NCBI RefSeq assembly: GCF_026212465.1
Contig: NC_080053.1
Coordinates: forward strand, 11,822,281 to 11,886,280
From: Amaranthus tricolor
Taxonomy: Eukaryota > Streptophyta > Magnoliopsida > Caryophyllales > Amaranthaceae
Direction: 5' to 3'
Length of the DNA stretch: 64,000 bases
In this document: positions 11,281 through 24,118 of the stretch, piece after piece
How the letters are laid out: every line of letters begins with the position of its first letter
How positions within the stretch are numbered: the first letter of the stretch is position 1
The notes under the pieces: model-generated
Told to the model about the DNA's origin: nothing
Database searches by the model: none
The model's input: only the letters and a program-made list of their open reading frames with translations
Program-made: the position numbers and the translations under genes

Positions 11281-13947
11281 TCATCCACATATGGAGCCAG
11301 AATGAACGTGTGTTTAGATGCAAGGGAATTAGTCAAAGCAGTCTCAATGTATGCTCTGACGTCATTTGGAACATTTACACATTTAGTACCCGAAATCGAC
11401 TCAGGACAAAACCATCCAATTTTTATTGGAGGTTAGCAAGAATTTAGCTCCTCGTAAGCCGCACTAAACTCACGAATAAGAAAATTTAGTTAGTAATTCG
11501 GTTATTAAGACAATTAAACAACAATGCCTAAATTGTAAGATAATGAACATTACCTCATGTAGACATCGAAAAGAGCCACGTTCAGCATCTCTCCTCTCAA
11601 AAATTGCCCAATGTCACTAGGACCAATAATTACAAATGGGCTCTCTAAAAAGCAGAATTGGTCCTTCTGCAGGTTTAGAATGATTGGGTCCTCCTCACTT
11701 ATGCGAGATGCACAAGTGTGCAGCCATTTGCAATCTTGAGAGAGATCTTTTAGCTTCGCATTAGTCAAAATTGGAGTGCTTGGCATCGACTTTGACCCAG
11801 TCGACACCTTTGCTGAGGAACCGATCTATCTCCAAGATCCTTTTGGACTCTTTTGCTATTTCAATTTATACAATTAAATTAGTGTAAGCATGCAACTAAA
11901 AAAATAAAAATAAATACGGTACAAATGACTCTTACCATGTTAGTGAATCGGACCCAAGCATATGGCCATGTGACGAAACTACCTAGGGCGTCTGATAGTT
12001 TCTCAAGGCTCCATTCTGGCATTGGAATCGGGAGTGAGAAATCTTCAAACCTCTTTAGAATAGTTTTCACGGTCACACTGATATGGCCACTTGTAACAGG
12101 CATCGAATGCACTGTTTGGCCCTCTTTGGTTGGCTGGGCCACACCATATGCAACCTCAGTTAAGTTGCCATCACTAGCAACACCTAACTGAGGCAACAAA
12201 AGAGAACAAGGAGTCGCCTCCTGAAAATTGTGTCGTTTAGTATAATAAGCATCATAATAAAATATCAAAATGCGTTGCAATTTAAATTAATAAGTGCTTA
12301 TATATTTAAAAACTATGTACCTGTAGCACTGGCTCCGGAGTTGGCTCCGGATTTTGAGCAATGGAGTTTATGGTCTCCAGTGTAGGGTTTTCCCCTTCAG
12401 GGAAAGTAATGGGCTGGGGTGCTACAGGGGTAATGGGCTCGGGTGTTGGCTCGACCAAAGCATTAGGATCCCCATGTTGACTTTCCTAATCCTCGATAAT
12501 CAGGTTTGCCAAGTCAACAATGGGTGCTCCCATCTTCTGCAGCACGACGACCAGTTTGGCGAGAACGTCCTTCGTAATTTCTGCTCGGAGGGTTGCTACT
12601 TCATCCCGCAGCGTCGTTCGGGATTGGGTAGCAACACACTCTTTGCCGAATGCTTTCTGTAACCCCACGCGTACGCCTCCTTTTCCGACTACCCGCCCAC
12701 TGTGGTCTTTCCCTAAGACCATATGCAATGCATCAACATTGCTTCTTGGGGTGAACTCCCCCGTAGCTTCTTTTTCCTTCCAGTCTATCTGTTCAAATAA
12801 AAAGTGACATATATAACAATTAGTATAAGTAAATCAAAGCCAAAGAATACAAAACAAATCAAGAATATACTTAATAATTTCAAAACTTACCACAACATCA
12901 GCAACCTTCTTCGTTCCCGGATCATTAATGGTAAATTTACCACTTGCATCTTGGGAATGAAGCCCGCAATACGAATCTCGCACCCGATCTCCGGCGGAGT
13001 ATTCATGGATGTGGAGGTAGTCGTAGATGAGGGCGTGGATGAACTTTGATTGGAGTATAAACCCGCATCCACCCACTCTTTTCGGACCTCATCATATGTT
13101 TTTTGGCCCAAGCGATGGTAAAACTTCCTTTTGCTTGCTGAATCAGAAGCTTTACCACGCTTTTCCTAATTAATAAATAGAAATCGAATGTCATATATTA
13201 GTTTAATGACTGAATCAAAAGAAGTAAATTCAAATCAAAAACTATAATATAATATGAAATACTTACAACTTTTATGGGAGTTATTCTTTTGGCAACAAAG
13301 GCTTCCCAATCCCTCTTCGATATGTGACCTCATATTTCGTAGGGCATCTTCGAAGGTGCTTGCTCTCCACCTTCGTTTCTTGTTTTGACCTTTTTGGTCG
13401 TACGGGCACGCCTCTTCGTAATCCAGCCAGTTACTAGCTTGGATTTGAAATCTCTGAATCTTTCAGCAACAGCTGAAAGAAACACATTCTTCTTCTCCTC
13501 ATCGCTCTTGATGTGAAAAAGATTCTACAAAAAAAATTATATTTATTAGTGTCAATTAAATTAATTTTTAAATTAAACTAAATGAATAAAAATAGTAAAG
13601 TTGCTTATTACCACAGTATCATTCCATAAAGAGTTCTTCAAACCCACTTTTTTTCCATATTGCATACGCCATTTTCCGCAGGGTTGACCCAATGCATTGT
13701 ATTCCAAATGCATGGGTTCTGTGACTTTGAGGTTTTTCGTAGGACCTCGCCCTTTTCTTTTCTTACTGGTAGTGGGAGCATCCATTATTAGCGGGGCGTC
13801 TTCAGTCTCAAAATCATTGTCAATTGGTGGAGCGTCTTCAGCCATACGCTCGTATCTCACAATTTGGTCCTCTTCACTGTTGTAACTACGATGCTCATTA
13901 TCCGAGGTCTCAATCTCGGGGACAATTTCGTCTTTGAATAGATGCAT
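11281..13947 (-). pseudogene. CACTA-1 second gene: Transposase_24-like, DUF8039-like and Ulp1-like segments
   Basis: From 13947 downward: an acidic N-terminus, a basic RGPTKNLKV linker, and a block with AERFRDFKSKLVTGWITK (about 13400-13470) followed by HISKRDWEAFVA (about 13300), characteristic of plant Ptta/En/Spm transposases (Transposase_24). Next come ASKRKFYHRLG and a Ser/Thr linker (about 13000-13130), a coiled-coil-like DEVATLRAEI segment (about 12600), then SMPVTSGHISVTVKTIL and GSFVTWPY (about 12000-12120), resembling DUF8039. Between 11807 and 11281 are segments (MLNVALFDVYM; IGWFCPESI...) resembling the Ulp1-like protease part found in many CACTA proteins. Several introns are likely, and a stop before HISKRDW and frame changes show decay. 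Known CACTA relatives use such proteins for end binding; the protease role is unclear. Confidence 0.65.
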
Positions 13948-14012
13948 TGTATATCAGTACCTGAAAGAGTATGAATAGAAATATATTAGAACATAAGCTA
14001 AGTAATATTAAG

Positions 14013-14165
14013 AATATGACTATGATTGACAATTCTAATACGTTCAACACAATAATATATAACAAATAGTGTTGTGTGCAAAGTTTCATCCAAAACAAAC
14101 CAAGTTTGAGCTACTTTATGCGCGAAAGTGCCAAAAAAACTTTAAAAAGCTTAAAATTCATACCT
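14013..14165 (+). repeat. Stray copy of the 168-bp repeat between the two CACTA-1 genes
   Basis: The segment contains AATAGTGTTGTGTGCAAAG, AACCAAGTTTGAGCTACTTTATGCGC and AAAGTGCC in the same order and orientation as the array at 9335-10785, about 3.2 kb away. It lies between the TNP2 end and the start of the second gene. Confidence 0.8.
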
Positions 14166-14175
14166 TGTGAATCGC

Positions 14176-17100
14176 TTAATTCAAATTTATTCCTTCCGTG
14201 TGATTTACACGCATATAACCAACATCTACATCATCTACATCATCTTGATCCACTGATTTTGGATTGATAAAGGGAGGGGAGTCTTCAAAAGCTTCATATT
14301 CTTCCTCATCCTTAACATCACCTATACCAATGATGTTTCTTTTTCCCGGTACAACAATAGACCATTTTTTATCAGACGGGTCTACAATGTAGAATACTTG
14401 CTTGGCTTGTGTGGCTAGTATGAATAGCTCCTCACTATCACGCAAACGAGCTAAGTCTATAAGAGTGAATCCACAAGGGTCGTCATTTTTTATGCATCGT
14501 CGATTATTATCTACCCACTTACATTTGAAAAGACCAATATTGAAAGTAGAGTAGTCAAGCTCCCATATTTCATGTACCCGCCGGTAGTATACCAATTTAG
14601 CATCAACCGGCGCTTGATCTTGCGCACTCGCGTAAAAAATATAGATGACGCCAAAATAGAAACCTCACTATTCTGTAGATAAGATGACTTCTTGTCTTGA
14701 CCCTCAGTCAAAAATGTGAAGCCATTGACATCGTAACCCTCATATTTGTTGACATCATCACGTAGACAAAAAGCTAACCACTTAACAATTTCGGATACAC
14801 CCTAGAGTTCTTTGCATATCACTAGATTATGAAATCAATTAATAAACGTCTTGTTATGCAATTGCATCAATGCTCTATCCCCTTTAGAAGGATGTTTTGC
14901 GCGCAATATATCAAAATACTCACTCAAAAAAGGATGAAGTTCCAGAATATGATGCAACACATACAAGTGTGCTTGTAGAAGGCTGTCCCAAGGAGGTGTG
15001 ACCGATTTGGAGCCAATTGTTCCTTTTCCCTCAAGGCTTCCTTCATGTCTAGAGGTGGGAAGTCGAATAGGCTTTGCAATGGCTAAATACTCGGCTATAA
15101 AGTTACTAATCTCATTGCTCACAGTGTCTTGAATCATACTCCTCTCGGGTTGTGCTTGATTTCTCACCTTGTTTTGTAAAACACCCATGTGTCTTTCAAA
15201 AGGATAACACCACCTTAAAAAAACTGGACCCAAAAGCTTGATCTCATGAACGAGATGAACAATAAGATGAACCATTATGTCAAAGAAAGAAGGTGGAAAA
15301 TACATCTCAAAGTTTCATAAAGTTACAATCACGTCGAGTTGAAGTGCATCAAGTTTAAAGGGATCAAGAACTTTACTACAAATTGTGTTAAAGAACAAAC
15401 ATAGCTCGGTAATAGCATAACTCACATGTTTTGGAAGTATTCCACGGATTTCAATTGGTAAGAACACTTGCATCATTACATGGCAATCGTGAGATTTTCA
15501 TGCTTCCCAACTTCAGCTCACCATTTAGGCTCACAAATCTCTTCATGTTGGATGAGTACCTAGACGGAACTTAATGCCATACAAACACTCACAAAATGTT
15601 CGCTTCTCTATTTTGGACAATGTGTAGCAAACTGGAGGCAAATAAACTTTGTCATTTCCCATCTTCTTCTTACTGCCACCAACTTCATCAGCTCTATTTC
15701 TTTTCGTACTCACCTTAACAAGTGCCCACAACTCTGGACGAAGACCCTTACATTCAAACCAATCTTGCACAGCCCTAACATCCTTTGTCTTACCCGGAAT
15801 GTTCATGAGAGTCCCGAGTATGGCATCGCATACATTTTTCTCTATATGTATAACGTCAAGACAATGCCTAACCTGTAGATCTCTCCAATATGGAAGCTTC
15901 CAAAAGATTGATTCTTTTTTCCATAATCGGTCTTCACCCCCTTGCACTTGCCCTGTTTTTCCAAATACAGTCTCAACTCCCTTAACCTGTTCATAAACCT
16001 CATAACCGATCATCGGTCAACGAGCTATGCGGTACTCAACCTCCCCGTTGAACATCTTCTTCTTCTTACGATATTGGCGGTCTCGTGGGAGGAACTTTCA
16101 ATGGTGCATGAATACGTGTTTGCACTTAGGAATCCACGTGGATTCCATGTCATCGATACATATTGGGCATGCTTTCTTCCCTTTATTCTTATACCCCGAT
16201 AAGTTGCCATATGCCGGAAAATCATTAACGGTGCATAAAAGCATTGCACGCAAGGTGAACACCTCATTAGCATATGCATCAAACACTGAAATGCCTTCAT
16301 CTCACATCTTTCTCAAATCCTTAACGAGAGGTGCAAGATATACATTTATGTCATTGCCATGTTGTTTAGGACCCGAGATAAGAAGCGAAAGCATAATGTA
16401 CTTACGCTTCATACACAACCAAGGTGGCAAATTATAGATCACTAAAAGTACCGGCCAAGTACTATGTTGAGAACTAAGATTGCCGAATGGGTTCATTCCA
16501 TCCGTACACAGTCTGAGCCTTAAATTACGAACCTCATCCCCAAAAGTCTTATGCAACCTATCAATACTCTTTCACTCCGGAGAATCAGATGGATGTGTGA
16601 GGAAGTGACCTTTCTTCACCCTATCAGCATTCCACCTCAAATTTGACGCATCTTTCTTTATAGAAAACAAGCGCTTGAATCTAGGTATTATTGGATAATA
16701 CCACAATACCTTAGCCGGGGGCCCTTTAGCATCTTGAGCCCCTTTACGCTTGTAGCGCGATGACCCACACCTAGGACACTCTTCTAAGTTCTCGTTTTCA
16801 TTTCGATACAACACACAATCATTCGGACATGCATGAATCTTCTGGTACTCTAAGCCGAAAGGACACATGAGCTTTTTGGCATAATATGTCGACTTTGGAA
16901 GTTTATTTCCCTTAGGAAGCATCTCACCTAACGCTTCTAATAACATTGTGAAACTAGCGTCACTCCAATTGAGCTTTGACTTAATGTTGAAAATTGCCAA
17001 CGTTGTTGTTAGTTTGGTGAACTTTGTACATCCAGGGTACAAAGGCTTTTGGGAAGTCTCTGTGAACAAGTCAAAAACACGAGGACGTTTTCCTAACTCA

Positions 17101-18855
17101 TCCTCGACTCCCTCCATCATCTCATCAACACGATCCACATCCTCATCGACATTCTCTTCATCTGTCTCATACCCATCAACATGATCTACTACATCCTCAT
17201 TGACATCGGCCACATTATTGATGTCTTCAACAACACTTTTCTCTTTGTAAAATCTCTTCTCACCATGCCAAACCCAAACATGATATTGAGGCCTAAACCC
17301 ACGTCGAAGTATGTGCTCCCTAGAATATCAACACTATCTACCTTTGATACATTGCCACAAATATATTAAAAATTTAAAATACCCAGTACCCACTTACCCA
17401 AACTCCCTCACACACTCACAGACGCCCTCATTAATTCAGACGCCCTCATCTATCCTCAACTTTCAGTCATCACTCATCACCCTCACAGCCTCACAGCCTC
17501 CCACTCTCAGTCGACACTCGACAGCCAGCGCCCAGCCCACATACTCCTCCTCACAGACACCGGCCCACCGCGACAGATCTTTAGGGTAACAAACCCTAAT
17601 TTTGATTTTTTTTTGTTTCTCCTACAATACTAGTTTTGATTTATGTTGAGTAGTAGATATATGTCTGAAGATGTTAAGGTTGCAAAGGAGAGAAAGAATT
17701 TTTTCTTCTCATTTGGTGGTGACTTGGTTCAAATACAAGAATTATAATTTTGTCAGTAATGGTGTTCAACTTTTATGTCATGTGGTGTATCAAGGAAGAT
17801 GAATTTTGAGTGTGGAGCTTAAGAAGATGTTCTATTTGTAGTGTGTGATTTATGGTTTGAGGAGCCTCCATTTCATATGTGCAGGAGGTGTAGAAAGTCA
17901 TTGAGTTTGCTTATTTACGTCTATGGTCACTAGCTTAAATTGCTTTGAGGAGCTGCGATGTCATTTTTAGAAAGGCTGATTGGCTTTAAGGGTGTTTGTA
18001 GTCACAATGGATGATGTTTGGAGGGTAGATTTGATAACCTTTACTAATTTAGTTAAGTTGTTTTCTTTATAGCTTTAGGGGATGGTTATGGGGACTAACG
18101 CTATTTGTTAGTGTTTGGTGGAGGACAACAGGACTGTTTTGTGTTTTGCATCTTGTGATGATGTGATTTAAATGCAATTTTTTTAGGTTAGTGATGGAGC
18201 TGCCTGCGATACAATTTAGTCTGTAATGGTGATTCACTTTTCTGTGCTATGATGCATTAAGGAAGAGATAGAGAAAGGTTGTTTGTAGGGGAGTATAAGG
18301 CTATCTTGTGGAGGCTCAAGGCTTGCACCTTTTTGTGTGTATTAGTGACTGAAAATGTCTGTTTTGAGGGTAATAAACAACTTTAATGTGTTTGTTGGAT
18401 ATTTTCAAGACAATTTTAAGTTGTACAATGTTTTTTTTGGTGATTGATTGTGAAATTATATATATTATTAACATTAGTTTATAAATATTGCTTTATTGCA
18501 ATCTCAACACATTCAAAAATACAAAAAAAAGCAAAAACAAGTTAGACCCGTTTTGGACCCGGATCCGGTACTGGATTCACGGATCCGGATATGGGTCTTG
18601 CAAAACTGGACCCGCGGATCCGGGTCCATATCTGGATCCTGTTCCTGAAAACGAATCTGGATCCGGGTCCACTTGAACCCGGTCTAGATCCGACCCGTTG
18701 CCATCCCTAATTTCCACAAGTGACATATGGGCAATAAAACCAACTCCCCCCATCCTAACTTGATGTTCAACCGCAATACTACAAAATTCTAATATGCCAT
18801 CAATAAATTCTGACGATTCAATGCTTCCATACATCCAAGAACGATCTTTTGTCAT
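14176..18855 (-). pseudogene. CACTA-1 TNP2 transposase, split by an insertion
   Basis: The N-terminal transposase-associated domain starts at 18855 (MTKDRSWMYGS) and is cut at about 18710; it resumes at about 17358 with CGNVSK and, after a one-base shift, WVWHGEKRFY. Then come TNP2 core blocks: LYPGCTKFTKLT, KIHACPNDCVLYR with CPRCGSSRYK (about 16700-16900), the transposase_21 region (16556-15543) with DVIHIEKNVCDAILGTL, DUF4218 (15305-14835; FFDIMVHLIVHLVHEIKLLG) and DUF4216 (14711-14176). Stops and shifts near 17300, 16560, 16300 and 15540-15310 break it. It is the catalytic CACTA transposase, about 1000 residues when intact, and is now inactive. Confidence 0.85.
17359..18709 (-). mobile_element. 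hAT-like insertion in TNP2
   Basis: The right end reads GTTGCCATCCCTA, the common hAT/MITE terminus TAGGGATGGCAAC on the minus strand. The flanking octamers ATTGCCAC (17351-17358) and ATTTCCAC (18710-18717) differ at one base, consistent with an 8-bp hAT TSD. Removing the insert joins two TNP2 pieces so that a Cys-rich motif typical of the transposase-associated domain reads across the site. The left end lacks the terminus, so it is degraded or truncated. Inside are a CT-rich leader-like stretch (17390-17590), about 900 bp of non-coding DNA, and a GGATCCGG-rich block (18540-18700). No transposase is present. Confidence 0.65.
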
Positions 18856-19600
18856 CCTAATAAGTGTGATTAATTAATTCAAAACAAAATTAATACACAA
18901 CTTTTAAACATATATACTTATTTATAACAAACATATTTAACCCTAAAAATATATACTTTGAATAATTAACATTGTATACTTCATACTTCATATACTTCAC
19001 ATTCTAATTCTATATAACCAAACATATTCTAATTATATACTTCATACTTCAATATTAAGCACTACATTGTAAATAAAATCATATTCAAAATATAAATAAT
19101 AAAATTAAATCATTTAACCTTAGAAATATAAGTATTCTAATTCTAATAATTAAAGACAAGTATAACAACAAACCACATTTTTAACTAAATTACTAAATTA
19201 CAAGTGAAACTATAAAAGTATAAACTTGCAAATTTACAAAACAAATAATACCTAATTTTCATATGTTATGAACTTGCAAAAAATTTAAAGGTTTGAGAAT
19301 TTAAAAAGACGAATGATACCTTAATTAGTGAGTCTTGAAGATGAACAAGACAGCCTTTTGGTTTCAAACGGTTTTGAAGAATGATGAACAGTAGAAGTGG
19401 TGGGAGAAGAAGAATAGTCGAGCAGATGATGAACAAGTAGGGGGTTTATGAAAATTCGAAATTTGAAGTTTGATGATGATCAAGAATAGTAGAAGTTTGA
19501 AGTTTGAAGTTTGAAGTCTGGATGGAGAAGAAGAACCGCTGTATGTGTTCGTTTGTGGTATAATGAAACAGAAGGGTTTCGTCTTATGAAAATATAAACG
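18856..19600 (-). other. Upstream region of CACTA-1 TNP2
   Basis: AT-rich DNA between the TNP2 start and the right subterminal repeats. It holds short direct repeats such as GAAGTTTGAAGTTTGAAGT near 19495-19515 and would contain the transposon promoter. No coding sequence is seen. Confidence 0.5.
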
Positions 19601-19617
19601 TTAAAAAGGCACCATTT

Positions 19618-19874
19618 TAATACAGTTTATTGCTGCGGTCATAGCAAGAACCGCAACATTTAATATCTTCGTGGATGTATTTGCTGCGGTCAAGGGCAAA
19701 ACCGCAGCAATGGAGTGTCTTATTTGCTGCGGTCAAGGGCGAAACCGCAGCAATTATTATTGCAACTGAGTATTTGCTGCGGTCAAACATAAAACCGCAA
19801 CAATTAATTGATTTTTTTTTCTAAATTCTTTTTGCTATTTATTGCTGCGTCTAAGGAAAACCGCAGCAAATGAC
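19618..19874. repeat. CACTA-1 right subterminal repeats
   Basis: Five or so copies of the hairpin TTTGCTGCGGTCAAGGGCAA...CCGCAGCAA, each a short inverted repeat, mirror the left array at 8762-9050. Confidence 0.8.
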
Positions 19875-20154
19875 AAGCAACAAATAAGATTTTTTCCACT
19901 AGTGAATAATGAACAAAAAATTAATTTGCAAATTGAAAAAAATTAGGGTTACATTCATACCTTAAATGAGGATGAGAATGAACAAGTAAATAAGGAGAAG
20001 ATGAGAATGTAGTTGATTAATTTAGTTGAATGACAGGAATTGTGAATATGAAGTAAATGAGGAGTGTAGATTTTTTTTAAGGTGCTGCTGCCGTGAAGAA
20101 ATGAGGAAGAAATGAGATGAAGTGAAGAAAACAGGAAGCTGCTGGCATTTTGTA

Positions 20155-20458
20155 TAGCTACAAAACCGCCACTTTAAGTGGCGGTTTGCTTTATACTATT
20201 TTTTTTAATAAAAAGATGAAATTCATGAAAACTGTCATTATATCTAGCGGTCTACTTCAGATTCCTAAACAAAACCGCCATTTCATCTAGCAGTTATATT
20301 AAAAAAAAAAAAAAATTTCTCACACTTATCCTACGTGGACGGTATTGTGGGAAATACTTTCCCATTTCATGCAAAGTGGAAATTATTTTTTTTAGGCAAT
20401 ATTATGGGAAAAGGTTCTTTTTTTATCAACTAGGGTAAATTCTAAGAAATGAAGGGAT
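20155..20458 (-). repeat. MULE right terminal inverted repeat
   Basis: Contains AAACCGCCACTTTAAGTGGC hairpins at about 20162-20290 and then GGACGGTATTGTGGGAAATA and CCCATTTCATGCAAAGTGG, the reverse complement of the left terminus at 3129-3430. Confidence 0.8.
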
Positions 20459-21171
20459 TACATAAATATAGTATTGTAGGCATACCTAAATTGATAGTTC
20501 TTTACGACAAACTTTGAGTGTGGTAGAAAGGTACGAAGAGACAACATCAATTTCCCCCATACGATTGCATAGCCGTCTTAAATTTGAGTCCTTAATCTAT
20601 AATGTGCACCATGATCCATCCTAGTTCTAGAAAAATTGATACACAAATGTTATAACTTGCGAAGAAAAACACTTCATAACGCCCTCAAAGTCTTGCTTAA
20701 TTATTTGACCACTTTGTACTAATTACAATCTTTTCTAATATTTATCTCCGTCCTCTTGTACTTTAAGGAATCAAAAAATTATTTGAAATCACCACAACCT
20801 CAATTTTCTATCAAATATAAAAAATGGGGTATAATTGATCGAAATTAGAGTTGAAAAATGTAATTATATAGAAAGTAATAGCAAAAATTTGAAACAAAAA
20901 GTTCCAAAATTGAATTGCTTAAAACCAAGGACATAAACTTGTAAGGAGAAAGAAGTTCATTGATACTGAACACTTCAAGATGGAAATTGTGTTTATTTTT
21001 TAAAGGCTTTCAATGCTTTTACTTTATTATTATTGTTACTGTTAAATGGTGACTTGAACTCACCAAATCAATTCTATGCATTAATGAATGCTTAGAGAGG
21101 AAATTCCATGAATGGATTAAATGGGTGAGTTAAGTATGTAATTTAATGTGTGATTGATGATGGTGTTAAGT
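20459..21171. other. Spacer between the MULE and the copia relic; nothing recognised
   Basis: AT-rich DNA with no open frame, motif or repeat structure that I can support. Confidence 0.4.
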
Positions 21172-21650
21172 ACTAGAATTAATTCATAAAGTTATGGAGG
21201 AATTAAGGAGTGACTTAAATATAAGAATTATGGCATGATAAATGATAGTTAATGAGAAGACTAAAGGGTGAAGCTTCTTGTACGAGGCATCCAAGTAATA
21301 AAGCATTGTCTTAATCGACCATTAGATTCGGTTTTTGACTCTTGATGTTCCTTAAAGTTGTTTATTGTGTATTAATCCTTAGCCTTAATTATGTAATACT
21401 CATTAATGTACAAGCCGCTATAAATAGAGGTCTCATATGCCATTGTAACACATCCACAAAAATACCCCAAACCTAAACACATAGCCTATATCTCTTCTCT
21501 ATTGTAATTGTTCATTTGAGAGTTCTTTGAACTCCTTTGTGATAATATAAGTGAGTACTACTCACCGGAGGACGTAGCCTTAATTGGGTGAACCTTGTTA
21601 AATCTTTGTTATTGCATTATTTTCTCTTACAAACATCGATATCATTGAAA
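21172..21650 (+). repeat. Copia 5' LTR (3' two-thirds at least)
   Basis: A TATAAATAGAGG box near 21420 is followed by the characteristic stretch CTCACCGGAGGACGTAGCC and ATTGGGTGAACCTTGTTAAA, a common copia U5-type sequence. A possible TG start is TGTTAAGTACTAG at 21172. A related LTR lies antisense at 56560-57200. The exact 3' end is not certain. Confidence 0.65.
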
Positions 21651-21744
21651 GTGTAATTGGTTCATCACAAGACTTCAAACAGTAGATCTTGGTAATATTG
21701 GAATTTAAAACACCTCGTTTGAACTCCAATATAGTATCGTTTTC

Positions 21745-21745
21745 A

Positions 21746-21781
<36 letters not shown>

Positions 21782-21782
21782 T
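21745..21782. repeat. (ATT)n microsatellite
   Basis: About 12 tandem ATT units in the copia leader. Confidence 0.9.
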
Positions 21783-22029
21783 AACATTTTATAGTTTTTT
21801 TTGTCTGTTTAAAAATGATTTTGAATATTTTCTTTACCTGTTTGAAACCAAATACAAATGGTTATAAGAACTTTTAATGTTATTATTTCTCTTTATTAAA
21901 TGTTTTAATTTCATTTTTCACCATGTATACCAAACGCCTCCTCGTGCATGTTTAAAGTATCTTAACAGGAAAAATGCCTTTTGAGTATTTTCACCTCAAT
22001 CGTTCATCGCCACTACTCTTTCCTTAATC

Positions 22030-22972
22030 GCAACACCATAATGGATGTCACCTCCACGATCAATTAGATGACATCAATATTATGCAAGACAACTCTCCTA
22101 AGTGTCATTTAGATGAATTTTGTACTATTGTGATGTACTTGCATAATATTGATGTCATTCTTGATGAGGAGGACTTGGTTATTTGTTATTGTGTTCTCTA
22201 CCACCTTTATACAAAAAAAATTTGTGAAACTTTGCTCTATGGTAGGGAGAATCTTAATAGTGATGATTAAAAAATGCTTCAATTCAAAAAAGACCTAATA
22301 AAGAAACAATTGAATCCTAAATCTTGTGGGTCTAGTGATGGCTTGTTTATAAGGTGTAGCGTGAGTGATAATAACTTTAATAATGGTGCCAAGAATAGAA
22401 TTAGGTCTAAGTTCAAGAGCCAAACAGTAGGAAACATATGTCATTATCGTAAGTCGAAAGAGCACATAAAGAAAGATTGTTGAAAATAGAAGATGATGCA
22501 TATAGAGTAGTTTTAAGGACTCTTTATCCGGTAAGAAAAGCTATATGAATGATAGTGATGATGGTAGTGCTTTACAGGCTACTCATGTGTACAAGGGGAT
22601 AAATGAATAGATTTTTTTATTTTGGTTGTTCTTTTAATTTCACATGAATCCTAGTAGAGATTTCTTTTCTACTTATGAAAAGGAGGATGGTGGAATTCGA
22701 CCTTGGGTAATGATGATACATGCAATGTTGTTAGTATTGGTAATGTTCTTATCAAGATGCATGATGGCATGATTAATACTTTGTGTGATGTGAGACATAG
22801 TTCAGGGTTAAAAAATAACCTCATCTCTCTAGGTACAGTGTAGATGTTATTGTGAAATTTATGTAATGAAAATCTGAAAAGACTCGCTGATTTTGATAAG
22901 AGGCAGCATTGTTAGTAGAATGTATGTGCTACAAGGTTCCATGATTACTGTAATGGCTAATGATTCACCTCT
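22030..22972 (+). pseudogene. Copia gag and gag-pre-integrase remnant
   Basis: The frame 22082-22270 carries a UBN2-type gag segment (HLDEFCTIVMYLHNIDV). Then 22274-22483 ends in a damaged CCHC knuckle (ICHYRKSKEHIKKDC, second Cys replaced). After stops, HMNPSR-like and KNNLISLGT-like pieces of the protease/pre-integrase region appear up to the insertion point at 22978. Multiple stops and shifts make it non-functional. Confidence 0.75.
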
Positions 22973-23018
22973 ATAATTGTAACATCCGTCTTTTTTTTTT
23001 AAAAAAATAAAATAAAAA

Positions 23019-23020
<2 letters not shown>

Positions 23021-23074
<54 letters not shown>
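23021..23074. repeat. (AAT)n microsatellite in the LTR
   Basis: About 17 tandem units; poly-Tyr and poly-Leu frames on the minus strand are artefacts. Confidence 0.95.
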
Positions 23075-23645
23075 TAGTAATGATAATTCTATAAAAAAAA
23101 CAAATTTTGGAAACTTTAAAAAAAAAAAATAACTCCCCATTAACAAATAACTTCTCACTTCTCCCTCTAAATCTTGTAACTAACCTCACTTACCTACTAT
23201 AAATTAAACTAATATTGGGTCATTTCATTTGAATTGATGGAATTGGCCCAATTCCATTGTTTGGCTAAGCTGAAAAATTGAAATTGGAATTGGTCCAATT
23301 CCAACACAATTCCAACCCAAGTAAAAAACAAACTCTTCATTTCCAACCCATACCTTCCCTAATTTCAATTTCTATTCAGTCCAAATATTTTTTATTTTTT
23401 TTTATATTAAATATATATTAAAATTGCTTATCTTGGAAAATATTTTGACACTTTGGCTATTATGTAAATTTTTCATATTTTTTTTGCTTTTCATTTCAAT
23501 TTTTTTTTTAAAAAAAGGTTCAAAATGGGCCCATTTAAGCATTTGGGTCGACTAGTCTAAAAAACTACAAATTTTCAGTGAATGGGATAATGAATTGGAC
23601 TTCATGATCACCAACAAGAATCAGCCATAAATCCCTTGGGAGTAA

Positions 23646-24118
23646 GAAAATTTGAAAAAAATAAGATTATTTAACAAATTTATTCCAAAAATAAGCTCTG
23701 TGAAAACTTTATTCCCAAAGTAAGCGTTTGTACATCCAAACTTAGGCTTGGTGTAATGTCACTGTTACTAACAGTGAAATAAAAAAAAATTATTAAAGTC
23801 TCAAGTCGCTGTTAGTAACAGCGACTTTAAGGTTGACTGGTCAACTCCTTAATCTCGTAGGTTGGAATGAAGAAGTAACTGAAATGACGAAGAAGAAACT
23901 TAAAACGCATTAAGTCGCTGTTAGTAATAGCGACTTGAGGCTTTACTAATTTTTTTAATTTTTTTTCAAACTTTTTTTTTTAAATTCGCTGTTAGTAACA
24001 GTGACATTACACCAAGCCTAGGTTTGGATGTACGTACGCTTATTTTGGAAATAAAGTTTTCATGAAGCTTGTTTTTGGAATAAAGTTGTTAAATAATCTT
24101 TTTTTTTTTCAAATTTTC
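23646..24118. mobile_element. Mutator-type MITE with 9-bp TSD
   Basis: The ends GAAAATTTGAAAAA and TTTCAAATTTTC begin inverted arms of about 150 bases. The 9-mer TGGGAGTAA is duplicated at 23637-23645 and 24119-24127, the TSD length of Mutator elements. The interior holds repeated palindromes GTCGCTGTTAGTAACAGCGA at about 23794 and related copies near 23910 and 23985. There is no coding capacity. Confidence 0.85.

Noticed and set aside
17311..17589. Ser/Thr/Pro-rich 92-residue plus-strand frame
   Set aside because: It is the CT-rich part of the insertion in TNP2, with no start context, splice site or domain.
22859..23189. Minus-strand frames with poly-Tyr or poly-Leu
   Set aside because: They read the (AAT)n microsatellite in the LTR.
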